DNA of 64,000 nucleotides from Hyaloscypha bicolor E (taxonomy: Eukaryota; Ascomycota; Leotiomycetes; Helotiales; Hyaloscyphaceae): assembly GCF_002865645.1 (NCBI RefSeq), contig NW_020194628.1, positions 1,550,001 to 1,614,000 on the forward strand, written 5' to 3'. The stretch's first letter is position 1. Each line of letters starts with the position of its first letter. The position numbers were made by a program, and so were the translations under genes. Positions 23,639 to 33,019 of this stretch are shown here, in pieces. Under the pieces are notes generated by a model. The model worked only from the letters and a program-made list of their open reading frames with translations. It ran no database searches and had not been told where the DNA came from.

Positions 23639-24416
23639 ATGCGTTACTCATCAACCCTCCTCTTTGCCACCTCGGCAGTCCTCGTCCTCTCCTCTCCCCT
23701 CCCCAAACCTTTGAACATCAACATGGGCGCCTACTCTCCAGCCTTGGTGTAAGCTTTCATTCCTTCTTACTAAGCTCTCATGCTTACATGCACCAGAGTC
23801 GGTGATGGAGCCATTGGATTCAAGGGCACGGAATCAGTCACGAACCTCATGAACACCCTCCAAGGTGCAGCCGCCAACTCAGCTTTCGCAAACGGCGCCG
23901 CCGCTCCTGCCGCCGCTGCCCCAGCAGCTGCCGAAGGTACCGTCGCGCAAGATCCGCAAGGTGCAGCGGTAACGCAGCTACTGGAGGGAATGGGCAAGAG
24001 TGTTGTCAACTCGAAGAGGGACCCCATTGATGAGGATGCGTATCATCTTAAGGCATTGAATGTAGAGATCGAGACGAGAAAGGTGGTTAGGGATACGGCT
24101 GATGATTTGGTGGATGAGGATTTGGAGTTGGATGAGGAGGATGAGTACAAGAGAGACATTGAAGAGCTTGAGGGTGAGGTATACCGTTTGGGAATCTGAT
24201 CGCGGCGGAACTGTCGCTGACCGGTAATAGATTGAGGATGGGGATGTAGAGAAGAGAGATCTCACTGGCTTCAACGCGGCGCTGAACTTCGCAGCCGGTG
24301 CGCTGAAGTCTGGTCCTGAGGTTCAACTGGGTACTGGAGAGGGCGGATCGGGTGTTGGTATTACGCAGAAGGCGGGCGGCGCTACGACTGGGAATGGGAC
24401 GGCTAGGGTTGGATAG
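23639..24416 (+). CDS. small secreted protein with Kex2-type sites, paralogue B
   Basis: Function unknown; paralogue of the gene at 10245. Exons 23639-23748, 23797-24178 and 24231-24416 give 225 residues. Introns are 48 bp (23749-23796) and 52 bp (24179-24230), and both join in phase. A signal peptide is followed by PLNINMGAYSPALVVGDG. The middle differs entirely from A: an Ala-rich run, then a strongly acidic stretch (DEDLELDEEDE). The second shared block follows (VEKRDLTGFNAALN...LGTGEGGSGVGIT). Lys-Arg-Asp occurs three times (SKRDP, YKRDI, EKRDL), each a possible Kex2 site. It is convergent with the GNAT gene, 98 bp apart. Confidence 0.82.
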
Positions 24417-24514
24417 ATGGAGTTTCTGGGTTCTCATCATCTCCAAACTTTCATTTCAAACCCAAAATTAAATTCACGTCCAGATGCCAATCCAAACCTT
24501 CCGTTGAGTTCAAA

Positions 24515-25135
24515 TCACGTCTCTTTTCCTGCATCCTCGCCCCAAAAACTTATCGAAATCCCTCCCCTCCCAACACCCTTCATCCCAGGCAGAATCCAAA
24601 CAACAGCCTCCTTCCCACCTTCATCACTGACCCTCACCGTCCCACCCTCCACAAACCCCAATTTCTCAGCAACGCGGTTACTCGGCACATTCTTCTCATC
24701 GGGCCATGTGCAGATGTCACGAATCCCGATCTCGTCTCGAAGCGCGCGAAGGAATTCAGCTGCTGCCTCCGTCGCATACCCTTTCCCAATAAACTCCTCT
24801 TTGAGCGCCCATCCAATGTCTGGATATATCTCTCTAGACCTCTGAGCCAGTGTCACTGCGCCTACCAACTCCTCGGGGTGCGAAGTGAGGGAAATGAGGT
24901 AGATCAACTCGCGGTCGAGTTTAATAGGAGATGTGATGCGTGTAGCGTCATGCAATGCATCCAATTGCTCTTTTGTGCGGATTCCATAGTCGCCCATTTG
25001 GGACCAGGCGGTCGCGTTGTTGAGGCAGGATAGCATGCAGGCGTAATGTGCGGGGTTGGAGCGTGAGAAGAGGATTAGGGTTAGGCGGGGTGTGTAGAGG
25101 GTTGAGGGGACTTTGGGAGCTGAATTGGATTCCAT
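24515..25135 (-). CDS. GNAT-family N-acetyltransferase (RimJ/RimL type)
   Basis: Single exon, 206 residues. The start matches TPRLTLILFS (the family N-terminal strand). The acetyl-CoA-binding motif is IGWALKEEFIGKGYATEAAAEFL, where the G-K-G loop is the pyrophosphate contact. PSNRVAEKLGFVEGG is the second family signature. The closest general type is the GNAT_3/RimJ-like group, common and multi-copy in fungi; the substrate is unknown. A 20-residue Gly-rich tail follows the fold. Confidence 0.85.
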   Translation of the reverse strand: MESNSAPKVPSTLYTPRLTLILFSRSNPAHYACMLSCLNNATAWSQMGDYGIRTKEQLDALHDATRITSPIKLDRELIYLISLTSHPEELVGAVTLAQRSREIYPDIGWALKEEFIGKGYATEAAAEFLRALRDEIGIRDICTWPDEKNVPSNRVAEKLGFVEGGTVRVSDEGGKEAVVWILPGMKGVGRGGISISFWGEDAGKET

Positions 25136-25659
25136 ACTTAAAGGGATATGGATGAGAGGTGAGGGAGATGAATGGGATGGTTTGAGATGTGAAGTTAAGC
25201 AGGGGAGGATAGTGGAGAAGGGAAGTGGGGCCGAGTGGGTAGTGCTGACCCCTCGTTACGAGGCGAGTGAACTTATTTATAAGGATTCGTGATCAAGATA
25301 TATATGGTATGTGTTTTTGGGAGTATAAGTGGGTGATTTTAAGCTGTTTGTTGATTATTTTCGCGTTGGTATGGTACGGCAGGCAAGAGGTACTTCGAGG
25401 AGGTGTACGCAAAGCTCGCAGAAAGGTCAAAGATGGGGATTTGAGATATACTTGACAGATATCAGTAGAAATTCAATCAAGTTGCTTTTGCTAGGCCAGG
25501 GCAGCTGTTATCCAAATTACCTAACTCAACATAAGCTAAGCATTTAATACTAAGATGTTCCAATTTTTGAGCATGTTTTATATTCACAATAGAGATTCAA
25601 TCACGAAACATTACTGCCAAGTGAACATGACGATAAAGTGCTAAATAAACAAAATAGCA
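25136..25659. other. intergenic, no gene seen
   Basis: Normal to AT-rich composition with only short frames. It includes the GNAT promoter on the minus strand. Confidence 0.35.
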
Positions 25660-25760
25660 GTAACCACTCCAATGACTTCTTTTCAACAGACTTCTCTCGA
25701 ATATCAGAGCAGCAGGCTTACACTCTGTCTATAAATCCCTCTATTCTTTCCTTTCGCGTT
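25660..25760 (+). promoter_or_regulatory. conserved core promoter, zinc-ribbon family copy A
   Basis: The block CTCTCGAATATCAGAGC...TATAAAT (TATA box 25730-25736) is followed by a C/T-rich leader. The same order of CTCTCGA-like, ATATC/GTATC, GC-TTAC-CTCT and TATAAAT elements occurs at 26325-26400 and 40075-40150, always upstream of the same short gene. Confidence 0.6.
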
Positions 25761-25891
25761 CCCTCGTTCCCTCTCAAACCATGCCAACCTTCCCTAGCGT
25801 ACAAGCTAAAACAACTTAATATTATACACAATGTAGAAACTAAGACAAGATTCTGACTTCTAAAGTAACAAACAAGACAACCGCCACAGAA

Positions 25892-26193
25892 ATGGTCTTC
25901 TGTTCCAACTGCGGCGAACACCATTCCGGACTAATGAGTTGTCCACGCTGCAGTTTCGAGAGCGGCAACTATCGCAGCAAAGCCACAATGCCTTTGGCTA
26001 CCAAGGTTCTCTCGCCAGGCTGCAAATCGATAATCCATATAACAGGGTAAGCGATTGGATCGATAGGTTGCAGACGGGATATGACGAGTTTGGTGGTCGG
26101 ATTCAGGGTGGTAGGGGCGGACGTGGAGGTGGTGGGTATCATGGGGGATATTTTGGGGGGGGGGGGGGGCCTCATTATCCATCCATGTGGTAG
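25892..26193 (+). CDS. short zinc-ribbon-like gene, copy A (best-preserved copy)
   Basis: I do not recognise this family. The ATG at 25892 opens a 52-codon frame with CSNCGEHHSGLMSCPRC, a CxxC...CPxC zinc-ribbon pattern. A second frame, open to 26193, contains VSDWIDRLQTGYDEFGG, a Gly/Arg-rich linker and the terminal PHYPSMW. The WIDRL block recurs in copies B and D, so both halves belong to one gene. They are one base out of phase. I found no GT-AG intron that joins them in phase, so there is either an unusual intron or a frameshift. The poly-G run at 26155-26168 lies in the Gly-rich part and is a place for slippage. The promoter at 25660 and the 3' tail near 26236-26256 are shared with other copies. 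Confidence 0.45.
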
Positions 26194-26324
26194 GTAGATG
26201 GAGAGGGTGGAGGAAAGAGCGACGTATGCATGCGTAAGTCTGGCTTTACAGAAAATAGAAGATAAAGTATAACTGATAACTGGACAAGACGGCAGAGAGC
26301 GCCAATTTCAGATAACAAATAGCC

Positions 26325-26400
26325 ACTTTAAATTAACAGACTCCTCTCGAGTATCACAGAACCAAAGCTCACTTTCTGTGTATAAATTTCTCCCCCTTTC
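26325..26400 (+). promoter_or_regulatory. conserved core promoter, zinc-ribbon family copy B
   Basis: CTCTCGAGTATCACAGAACC...CTTTCTGTG and TATAAAT at 26381-26387, followed by a pyrimidine-rich leader. It aligns with the copy A and copy C promoters. Confidence 0.55.
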
Positions 26401-26418
26401 TCTCTTTCTTTCTCTCCC

Positions 26419-26502
26419 TTCCTATTCTCCCCTTCCTATTCTCCCCTTCCTATTCTCCCCTTCCTATTCTCCCCTTCCTATTCTCCCCTTCCTATTCTCC
26501 CC
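26419..26502 (+). repeat. 14-bp minisatellite, six units
   Basis: Six exact tandem copies of TTCCTATTCTCCCC lie between the TATA box and the ATG of copy B. Copies A and C have a simple C/T-rich leader at the same place, so this is a local expansion in the leader. Confidence 0.9.
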
Positions 26503-26593
26503 TTCCACTCAAACAGACCATCACGCATTCCTCAGCATAGAAGCCAAATATATCATACCATTATAAAAAACCAAGCCAAACTCCGCCTTCCGA

Positions 26594-26877
26594 ATGAACA
26601 CACAAAAAAAGAGCGCCTCTCTGCTCCGCCTGCCGCCAGGGTTATATAGAACTCGGAGGCTATCCCTCCTTTAGCTTCAACACCATGCAACCCTACCACG
26701 AAATCCACACTCCCTATGGCTAGCAAGTGACGGCGCCTTCGCCACTGGACATTTCGAGCAACAGGGTGAATTAGCTGGATCGATAGGTTGGAGCCGAGGT
26801 ATGGTCAGTTCTGGTATCTCGTCGGACGACCTAAGGGTCACGGTGGGAAGGGATGCTATCATCAGTCTATGTGGTAG
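26594..26877 (+). pseudogene. short zinc-ribbon-like gene, copy B (broken)
   Basis: ATG at 26594. A CSACRQGY half-ribbon lies in a frame other than the ATG frame; an A run just after the ATG is a likely slip site. The second CxxC is not visible. The C-terminal block SWIDRLEPRYGQFW and its end CYHQSMW, with stop at 26875-26877, match copies A and D, again in another frame. The 3' tail (CTAGCTTTATTGAGAAAAT, about 26930) also matches. Confidence 0.5.
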
Positions 26878-26950
26878 ATGACCCTTGAACCTATGCTAGA
26901 GAGGGTGAAAGAGATGCGAGACGTATGCCTAGCTTTATTGAGAAAATTTA

Positions 26951-26970
26951 ATTATATATATATATATATA
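26951..26970. repeat. (TA)n microsatellite
   Basis: A run of about ten TA units in the tail region of copy B. Confidence 0.8.
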
Positions 26971-29900
26971 AGATGTAAGATATAAAACATGAAATCTCGT
27001 GTCACTTGAAGAATAGAAATCGATGATTAAACCAATGTATATTATCTCGAGACGACGTTCTTGCATAGAACCCCCTCGACCTCACTGTCTTCTGAAGGAT
27101 ATTAATGAAGATTGAGTCACTACCAGATATGTAATGATATCTGAATATCTTGAAAGACACGTCCTCCTTCCCCTTTCCCCTTTTTTGTCGTCGAGAACGA
27201 ATAGCAAAAACTTATCTAAAGCGCGAACTTGAAGCATGTTGATAGACAAATAATCTAATTCTTCGTCTGTTTGGAGGTGGGGAGATAGATATGTATGTAT
27301 ATATGTCATCGCCATTGCCGGAAGGCTTGGTTTGGATGACGTGAGGCCACGCGGCTGCATGCGTGTAAAAGAGAAAACGCATTTTTTTTCTGGCTCTTTA
27401 TAATATTGACGTGCTCCCTTTAGATATCTATAGTTGACACGTTTTTTGGGGGGGGGTTTCATTAGAAATCTGGAGATGGAACCGAGAAACAGCTGCTGTG
27501 TGGACTTTGTCGTGTCGGCATTGGCAGGTTTAGGAAGACGGTCTGGGCCGTCCCCACAGGGTGAAACCAACGTGGAGGACTTGAGTGTTTGACTTGGTAA
27601 AAGGAGGCAAATGGAGACCTTGAAAAACGATGTATTCGCGATTGAAATAGAGGTAATGTGAACCTTGTTGGTGTTAGGTAACAGTCACCACTGCGCGGTG
27701 GTTGAGTTTTCGGCTCCATGTCCGCATTCCGATTTCTAGGCTGCGGGTCTCCGCAATTTGCATGCCCCGCAGCGTTTCGCAAGGAAAGACATTATTCAAC
27801 GGCACTTGCTCGAGACGTGTTCCAGAAGCTTGTATACGATCCGTCGATCAGTTTCCACTAAACTCATAGCTCGATCGTGCATCGAAGAGAGGAAAAGAGC
27901 GCGCCCCGAATACAAGATGACTTGACGCAACGAAACTGGAAAGTCTAGACCCCCTATCAACTTTCACATGTCTCCCTTTCCTCTCGAAACAAGCCTCGCA
28001 TCCTCCCCCCGAAAAGTTTGAGGGAATCTTACACAGAAGGTTTATTATTCACGATATGTCATGTTTCAGGATACGGTTAGCACGACGGCCAAGAATCTCC
28101 AAACTTACCCTCTCTTGATTCACTGCCCGCAAAATAAACTTCCGGGACTTTATTGCGCCCCCACGTCTGCAGTGGAACCTCCCCAAGGCAGATGGATGCG
28201 GAGGGGAATACCCAGCGGGTTGACGTTCCGCTTCCGAACCCTCGCATCCGAACGTCGAGTCTTGAATCAGACAGACAGACAGACAGACAGAGTTCGGGCG
28301 AGGAGTGTCATATCAGACGTCAGGAAGACAGAGTCAGCGAGCCATCTCGAGAGCTGTGCACACGAAACACTCCCTACTGGTATGGGGAGGCCGCTTGCCT
28401 TGATTTCGTGCAGTAGCGTGCTTTCCCTCATCTGCCAATGAGCGCTGCTCCCAAGCAGAGTGTGGTTGGAGCATGGCTGCGCAGCCGCTCTCCCTATCCG
28501 GCAGAATCGTGGCCGTGGCCGTGGCAGAACCCACCCCACGGGTAACCTGCGAGGGAGGGAGGAAGCCTGTTGATCTAAGGCTTAATGTTGGGCGGATGCG
28601 GCATCAGGCTTCCCCTCTTCGCATCTCCTAAGAGGGAGATCCCGCGATCACCCGTCGTCATAGCTTTATGTGAAGCGGCCAATCGCGGGCGGCGGAGATA
28701 TCTATCGAGGTACCGAGCGCGGTGCCAGCGCCCAGGTGTGGACCGTGTGCAGCAGCGGAAAGGGACCCCCAAAATATCTACACTCCGTACTTTGTCTACG
28801 GAGTATATTGGTCAATGCCGCTCACAGCCGTCTGTGAGCACTCTCGGCGCAATCGAGGGGGAGATTTCCCAGGGTGACGGCGGCGGCGTCTTCGGATTGC
28901 CTCTTTTGTGGACTTGTGCCTGCATCGTTGGCCGTGGGGGGGTCTCCATCAGACGGGGCGACAGATTCGGCGACGCGGGAGGAGGACAAGGGGGGACGAG
29001 GGGTGGACGAGGGGGACCAGGGGGAGCACAAGGTGCGGCCAATGCTCGGTGGACTGCAGGTGTAGAGTACTGTACTGTAACTCGTAATACTAAATGCAGT
29101 AAGAGAGTGAAGGATCACGATGCTGATGAACGGGTCCTCCTGCCTCGCTGTGAACACTGAACAGCTTCCTTCGTGCGATCGTATCGTATCGTAACTGCAG
29201 ACGGAGGTGATGAAAGCCGTGATTGGCAGCTGGGCAGCTGGGCAGGCACATGGCAACCTGGCTGGCTGGCTGACTGACTCGTCTCGTCAAACATGGCCCG
29301 TTGGAGACGACGAAGCAGTGCTTGGCGGGCCCGGCGGGGCTGGAGACGGACAGAGATGAGCACCGACGTGGGGGTCGTGATCCAGATGCCGCAATGAGTA
29401 CCTTGCTGGTGCGTAATAGCGACACGCAGAGGGGCACGACAGGTGCGAGGATCGAGAACGTGTTGGATCATGACCTGAATGAGAAGGGTGGAGACGCCGG
29501 TTGCTCCATCAAATATCCGGCGCGGTGGTGCAATACCATGTTGTGAGGGGCCGACGATACTGTGCTCTTGTATAATATCTCGCCGTGCCCGTTGGATGCA
29601 GCACGGGGCCTGAACGCAATTCTTCGTTGAATAGCATCATTTTGCAGACTACTGACTCTTACGCCCGGAGCACGACATCGTCACTGAAAATCTCTTCCAC
29701 AGCCCCGCAAGAACGACGACCAGCCGCATTCCGCCATCGATCACACCTCAGCGGTCAGCACAGCTCAACTAAGTCTGCTGAAGGCTGAGAGCGCGGCCGA
29801 AGTGAGACGAGGAGTCTTCAAAAGAACGCCGTTGGCCACCACCAAAGGGCTCGCTTCCTGCAAACTTCTTCCGCCAGCAACAAACACACTTCGCCTTCGC

Positions 29901-30460
29901 TTCGCCCTCGCCTTCGCCTCACCTCCTGGATCGTCCAGTTACTTACTGCTACCTTAGCTCTATCATCTCCCTACCCGCCCTTAGCAAAAACCTCCGAGGC
30001 CTATCCGGATAACAAGCTCCTCAAGAGCCCGCAGCCAACCCAGCCAACCGCAGCCAACCAGCACCTCGTCGTCCTTCACAACATCTCACGACAATCTCCC
30101 TCCGCTCTCCGCTCTCGGCCCCGGGCGTGCAATTTACATCTACTTCCAGGATAGACCGGCCACCCAAACGCGGTGCATCCATTTGGCAGAGGTGGTTGTA
30201 TCACTTTGCAGGGGCCGTTGGCCGTTATCGCAGCAGCGCGCCAGCCTCGGAGTCACCCGTATCTGGAGAATTTCTTGTCATTTCTCACATCCGCGACAAC
30301 CATCACAAGACCCAGGCCCTCCTGACCCCGATCACGGTCGCGCCTGAGTATACATCAAGCCAGCCCCTCCGCTGGCTCTCTTCTTCAGTTTTGTATTCAA
30401 TTATCGCACGCGAAATCAATTGAAAAGGATTGATATTGCCAACTCGCCAAGCTGGCTCAG
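26971..30460. other. long GC-rich leader/promoter region with simple repeats
   Basis: 3.5 kb without a recognisable domain. The frames at 28585-29160 (+) and 27082-27570 (-) are low-complexity and overlap others in every frame. Simple repeats include (CAGA)n at 28268-28290, GGGCAGCTGGGCAGCTGG and CTGGCTGGCTGACTGACT near 29225-29280, and a small palindrome ACTCCGTA...TACGGAGT at 28782-28804. C/T-rich blocks from 29880 to 30120 suggest transcription of the gene at 30461 starts far upstream. Confidence 0.4.
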
Positions 30461-31841
30461 TCACGCCCCCCACCAGTGCGCACCCACTATGCGGGCAGCT
30501 CCCCGCCACCGTTGTCGCCGCGGATCCATTCCGAGAAGGAGAAGAGGCATCACTCGAGGAGGAAATCAGGGAGGGAATTCGTGGTTGTCACAGAGAAGAA
30601 ACCCTCGTCCAGACCCGCGCCGCTGCCTCACAGAAGTACCCCTCAGTCCGTGACGAAAGGCGGGCGCGGCTGGAGCAGCAGCGGGAGAAGTTCGAGCCGT
30701 CACAGGAGCGAAAGGGAACGGGATCGGGATCGGGATCGGGAACGTGATGAGGATCACAGCGGTCGGGACAGTGGCGAGTCCTTCCCGCAATACTGGTACG
30801 TCAAGACTCATCCTTTTTCCATGCAGCTAGGAGAGATTGGCACTCGATCGTGGAGACATCCCCAGGAACCCCAAAACCCAAGAAAGGACCCCCCACTGTG
30901 GGGTGCAGATTTTGGAATGCAGGCTGACGAATAGCACAGCATGACGTGTGAAAAGCAATTCCTCCCTGCCAACAACACATACCTTTATTGCTCAGAGGGG
31001 TAAGCTCCCCTGCTTTCTCACCCCACCACTCATGGGGGCCTATCTTCAGACCGTTAACCCCACCACACCCTCGTGCAAACCATCCAACTAACGTATCTCT
31101 GCCCGCAGCTGCCGCCTTCACGATCAAGCACCCCCACAGCCCCTACGAATGAACAGTTACCCCGCCTCCTACACGCCGTCATCTCCACCACTTACACCCT
31201 ACACAAGACAATACACGTCGGGGTCTGCTGCAGCGACCCCCTCCCACGAAGAAGGACCAGACATCATCCCTCGCTTCTCACCCACACAATCACGACCACG
31301 TTCCTACTTCAGCTCGGACCCGTACCCCCAATCCTACCAAGCGCCGGCCTACTCGGCCTCGCCCCCACAAGCATATGCGAATTCGGGATCCAGCACGGCC
31401 CTGGCATCGCTCCGTGAGCTTGCGACTGCTCTCCCGCGAACGGGCTCCAGCCGACGCGAGCCGGAATCCCCTCCGAAGAGCAGCGCCAGCTCGATAAATC
31501 GGACCGGCAGTGGGGTGTGGAACTACATCCCTTTCGCGGGCTCGAAGGCCGCGACCCCCACTCCGAGCGCGACGCCCGGGAACTCGTACACGAATGGGTC
31601 GCACACGTATACCACGTCGCAGAGCTATGGGGGCGGGTACTATGCAACGAATGGGTATGCTGGCAGGAGCAGAGAAGATCTCTATTCGTATGGAAAGAGC
31701 CATGGCACGGCCGCTGGAGGATATGGTAGCACAGGAGGTATGGGCATGGATCGTCCTCTTCCGCCGCGATCTGGGCCGAGTGGTTACGGACATCGGCCGA
31801 AGAGTATCGATCTTGTGACGCCGTTTTCGAACCATCATTGA
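30461..31841 (+). CDS. disordered Ser/Pro/Tyr-rich protein of unknown function (5' end not fixed)
   Basis: I do not recognise this protein. Exon 30461-30795 encodes a basic stretch with an RS/ERDRDRDRERD tract. A 313-bp intron (30796-31108, GTACGT...CCCGCAG) joins in phase 2 to exon 31109-31841, which is rich in Ser, Pro, Tyr and Gly (YPASYTPSSPPLTPYTRQY, SYGGGYYATNGYAGRSRE) and ends LVTPFSNHH. One short segment, STALASLRELATALP, could be a helix. No ATG occurs in frame before the RS tract, and an in-frame TGA lies at 30431-30433. The first coding exon must therefore be upstream, with CTCAG at 30460 as a possible acceptor. Frame openness and the shared phase support a real gene; a role in RNA binding is only suggested by the RD tract. 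Confidence 0.6.
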
Positions 31842-32323
31842 TCTGTAAGACCCACGAAGGGCATTCTCCGTCTGTGGGTGCATTGTTGTCCTCTGGATAT
31901 ACGACTGTGGTGTCGATAGTGTACTTTTGTTTTGGGTGGCATATTGCATCGGGTGCGCAGGGCATGGACTAGGATGGGAATTTGCATAGAAGGACCGGCG
32001 TTCAGTCTGGCATCGAACGGAGGGCCTGGAGCCCAGTGGACAACAGAACAGAACAGCAACAGTCCCAGGAGTCTTGGACATATTTTCCACTCATATCTTC
32101 CCCACATATACATTTAAAAGTCATTTACGTAGTAATATATACCCTTCAACTGCCCCCTTCCTCTTGTGCCGTGTGTTTCTTCTCCCAGATCATTGGCCTA
32201 GTTGTCTTCTATTATTATTTCCCCCCGCCTTTTCACCTAGTCTAGTGTCATATCTTCTTCGCCTGCCGTTCTAGTCTCTCCTTTCTCTATTCCCAAGCAA
32301 CCTTCCTTACCCCCCTCCATCTC
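31842..32323. other. convergent spacer
   Basis: Spacer between the disordered protein gene (+) and the CFEM gene (-); no gene is seen. The AT-rich part near 32100-32220 should contain both 3' ends. Confidence 0.4.
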
Positions 32324-33019
32324 TTACACAAAAAACCTGTAACCAAGCACAATCCCCAATCCACCCCCAAAGACTCCAAGCACCCGATGCCCCTCCAAGG
32401 GCCCAGCTGCGCCAGTGCTTGTCTGTTTCGCAGGCACCGCACTTGTACTCATACCCGTGACCAAAGCCACACTCCGCGTCCCTGAGCTCGACGTCCTCGT
32501 TTCCGAAGAAGTTATCGTCGTCATCGTCACCTCCGAGCCCAAAGCCTCACCCGTCGTCGCAGCCCTCCCTGCCTCGTTCGTCGTCATCGTCGTCGTCTCC
32601 GCAGAAGCAGTCTTCCCACTCTCCAGAGTGCCGAAAACCGGATTCGTCGCCGCGACAGCCGGACACGTCCCCATGCTCGCCACGCTGATCGTCGCCTCGG
32701 GGATGTAGTACGGGAGCGGGACCGGGACCGCCCGCGTGGAGTCCGTCCCGTTGCAGCTTTCGCCCACGCACGAGGCGTAGGCGGAGAGGTAGGCGCAGAT
32801 GCAGGGTTGCGTGTTCAGGGGACAGTCGGAGGAGGTGGCGATGATGGAGAGCGCGCATTCTTTCTGTGTTTGTTCGGTTAGAGAGGGGGGGAGATGGCGG
32901 ATTGGGGGGAAGGGGGGAAGGAAAGCGAGGGGATGTACGGCACAGGTGGGGATTCCGTTTATCGTCTGGCTTCTGATCAGAGTCGGGAGAGCGAGGAGGA
33001 TGATGATGTGGCGATACAT
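32324..33019 (-). CDS. CFEM-domain, GPI-anchored cell-surface protein
   Basis: CFEM proteins are fungal extracellular cysteine-rich proteins, some of which bind haem or act at the host interface. The signal peptide (MYRHIIILLALPTLIRSQ) precedes the CFEM domain: IPTCA, KECALSIIATSSDCPLNTQ, PCICAYLSAYASCVGESCNG, with the last Cys in MGTCPAV. A 75-bp intron (32864-32938, GTACAT...CTAAC...ACAG) sits inside the domain. It is a multiple of three and stays open if retained, which would insert 25 residues between the first two cysteines. The spliced product is 206 residues and matches the usual cysteine spacing better. A Ser/Thr-rich stalk follows, then a hydrophobic tail GVFGGGLGIVLGYRFFV suited to GPI attachment. 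Confidence 0.85.
   Translation of the reverse strand: MYRHIIILLALPTLIRSQTINGIPTCAVHPLAFLPPFPPIRHLPPSLTEQTQKECALSIIATSSDCPLNTQPCICAYLSAYASCVGESCNGTDSTRAVPVPLPYYIPEATISVASMGTCPAVAATNPVFGTLESGKTASAETTTMTTNEAGRAATTGEALGSEVTMTTITSSETRTSSSGTRSVALVTGMSTSAVPAKQTSTGAAGPLEGHRVLGVFGGGLGIVLGYRFFV

Noticed and set aside
25953..26045. A GT-AG intron (CTGCA|GTTTCG...ACAG) joining the two halves of zinc-ribbon copy A
   Set aside because: The phases do not match (61 + 148 bases is not a multiple of three), so I did not use it.
27082..27570. 162-codon minus-strand frame
   Set aside because: Includes a poly-Pro run made by a G homopolymer, has no domain, and overlaps another open frame.
28585..29160. 191-codon plus-strand frame in GC-rich DNA
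   Set aside because: Low-complexity Gly/Arg sequence. GC-rich DNA keeps several frames open here on both strands, and the content fits an untranslated leader.
31290..32090. 266-codon minus-strand frame opposite the disordered-protein gene
   Set aside because: Arg/Ser-rich antisense shadow; the sense frame has the in-phase intron and a consistent protein composition.
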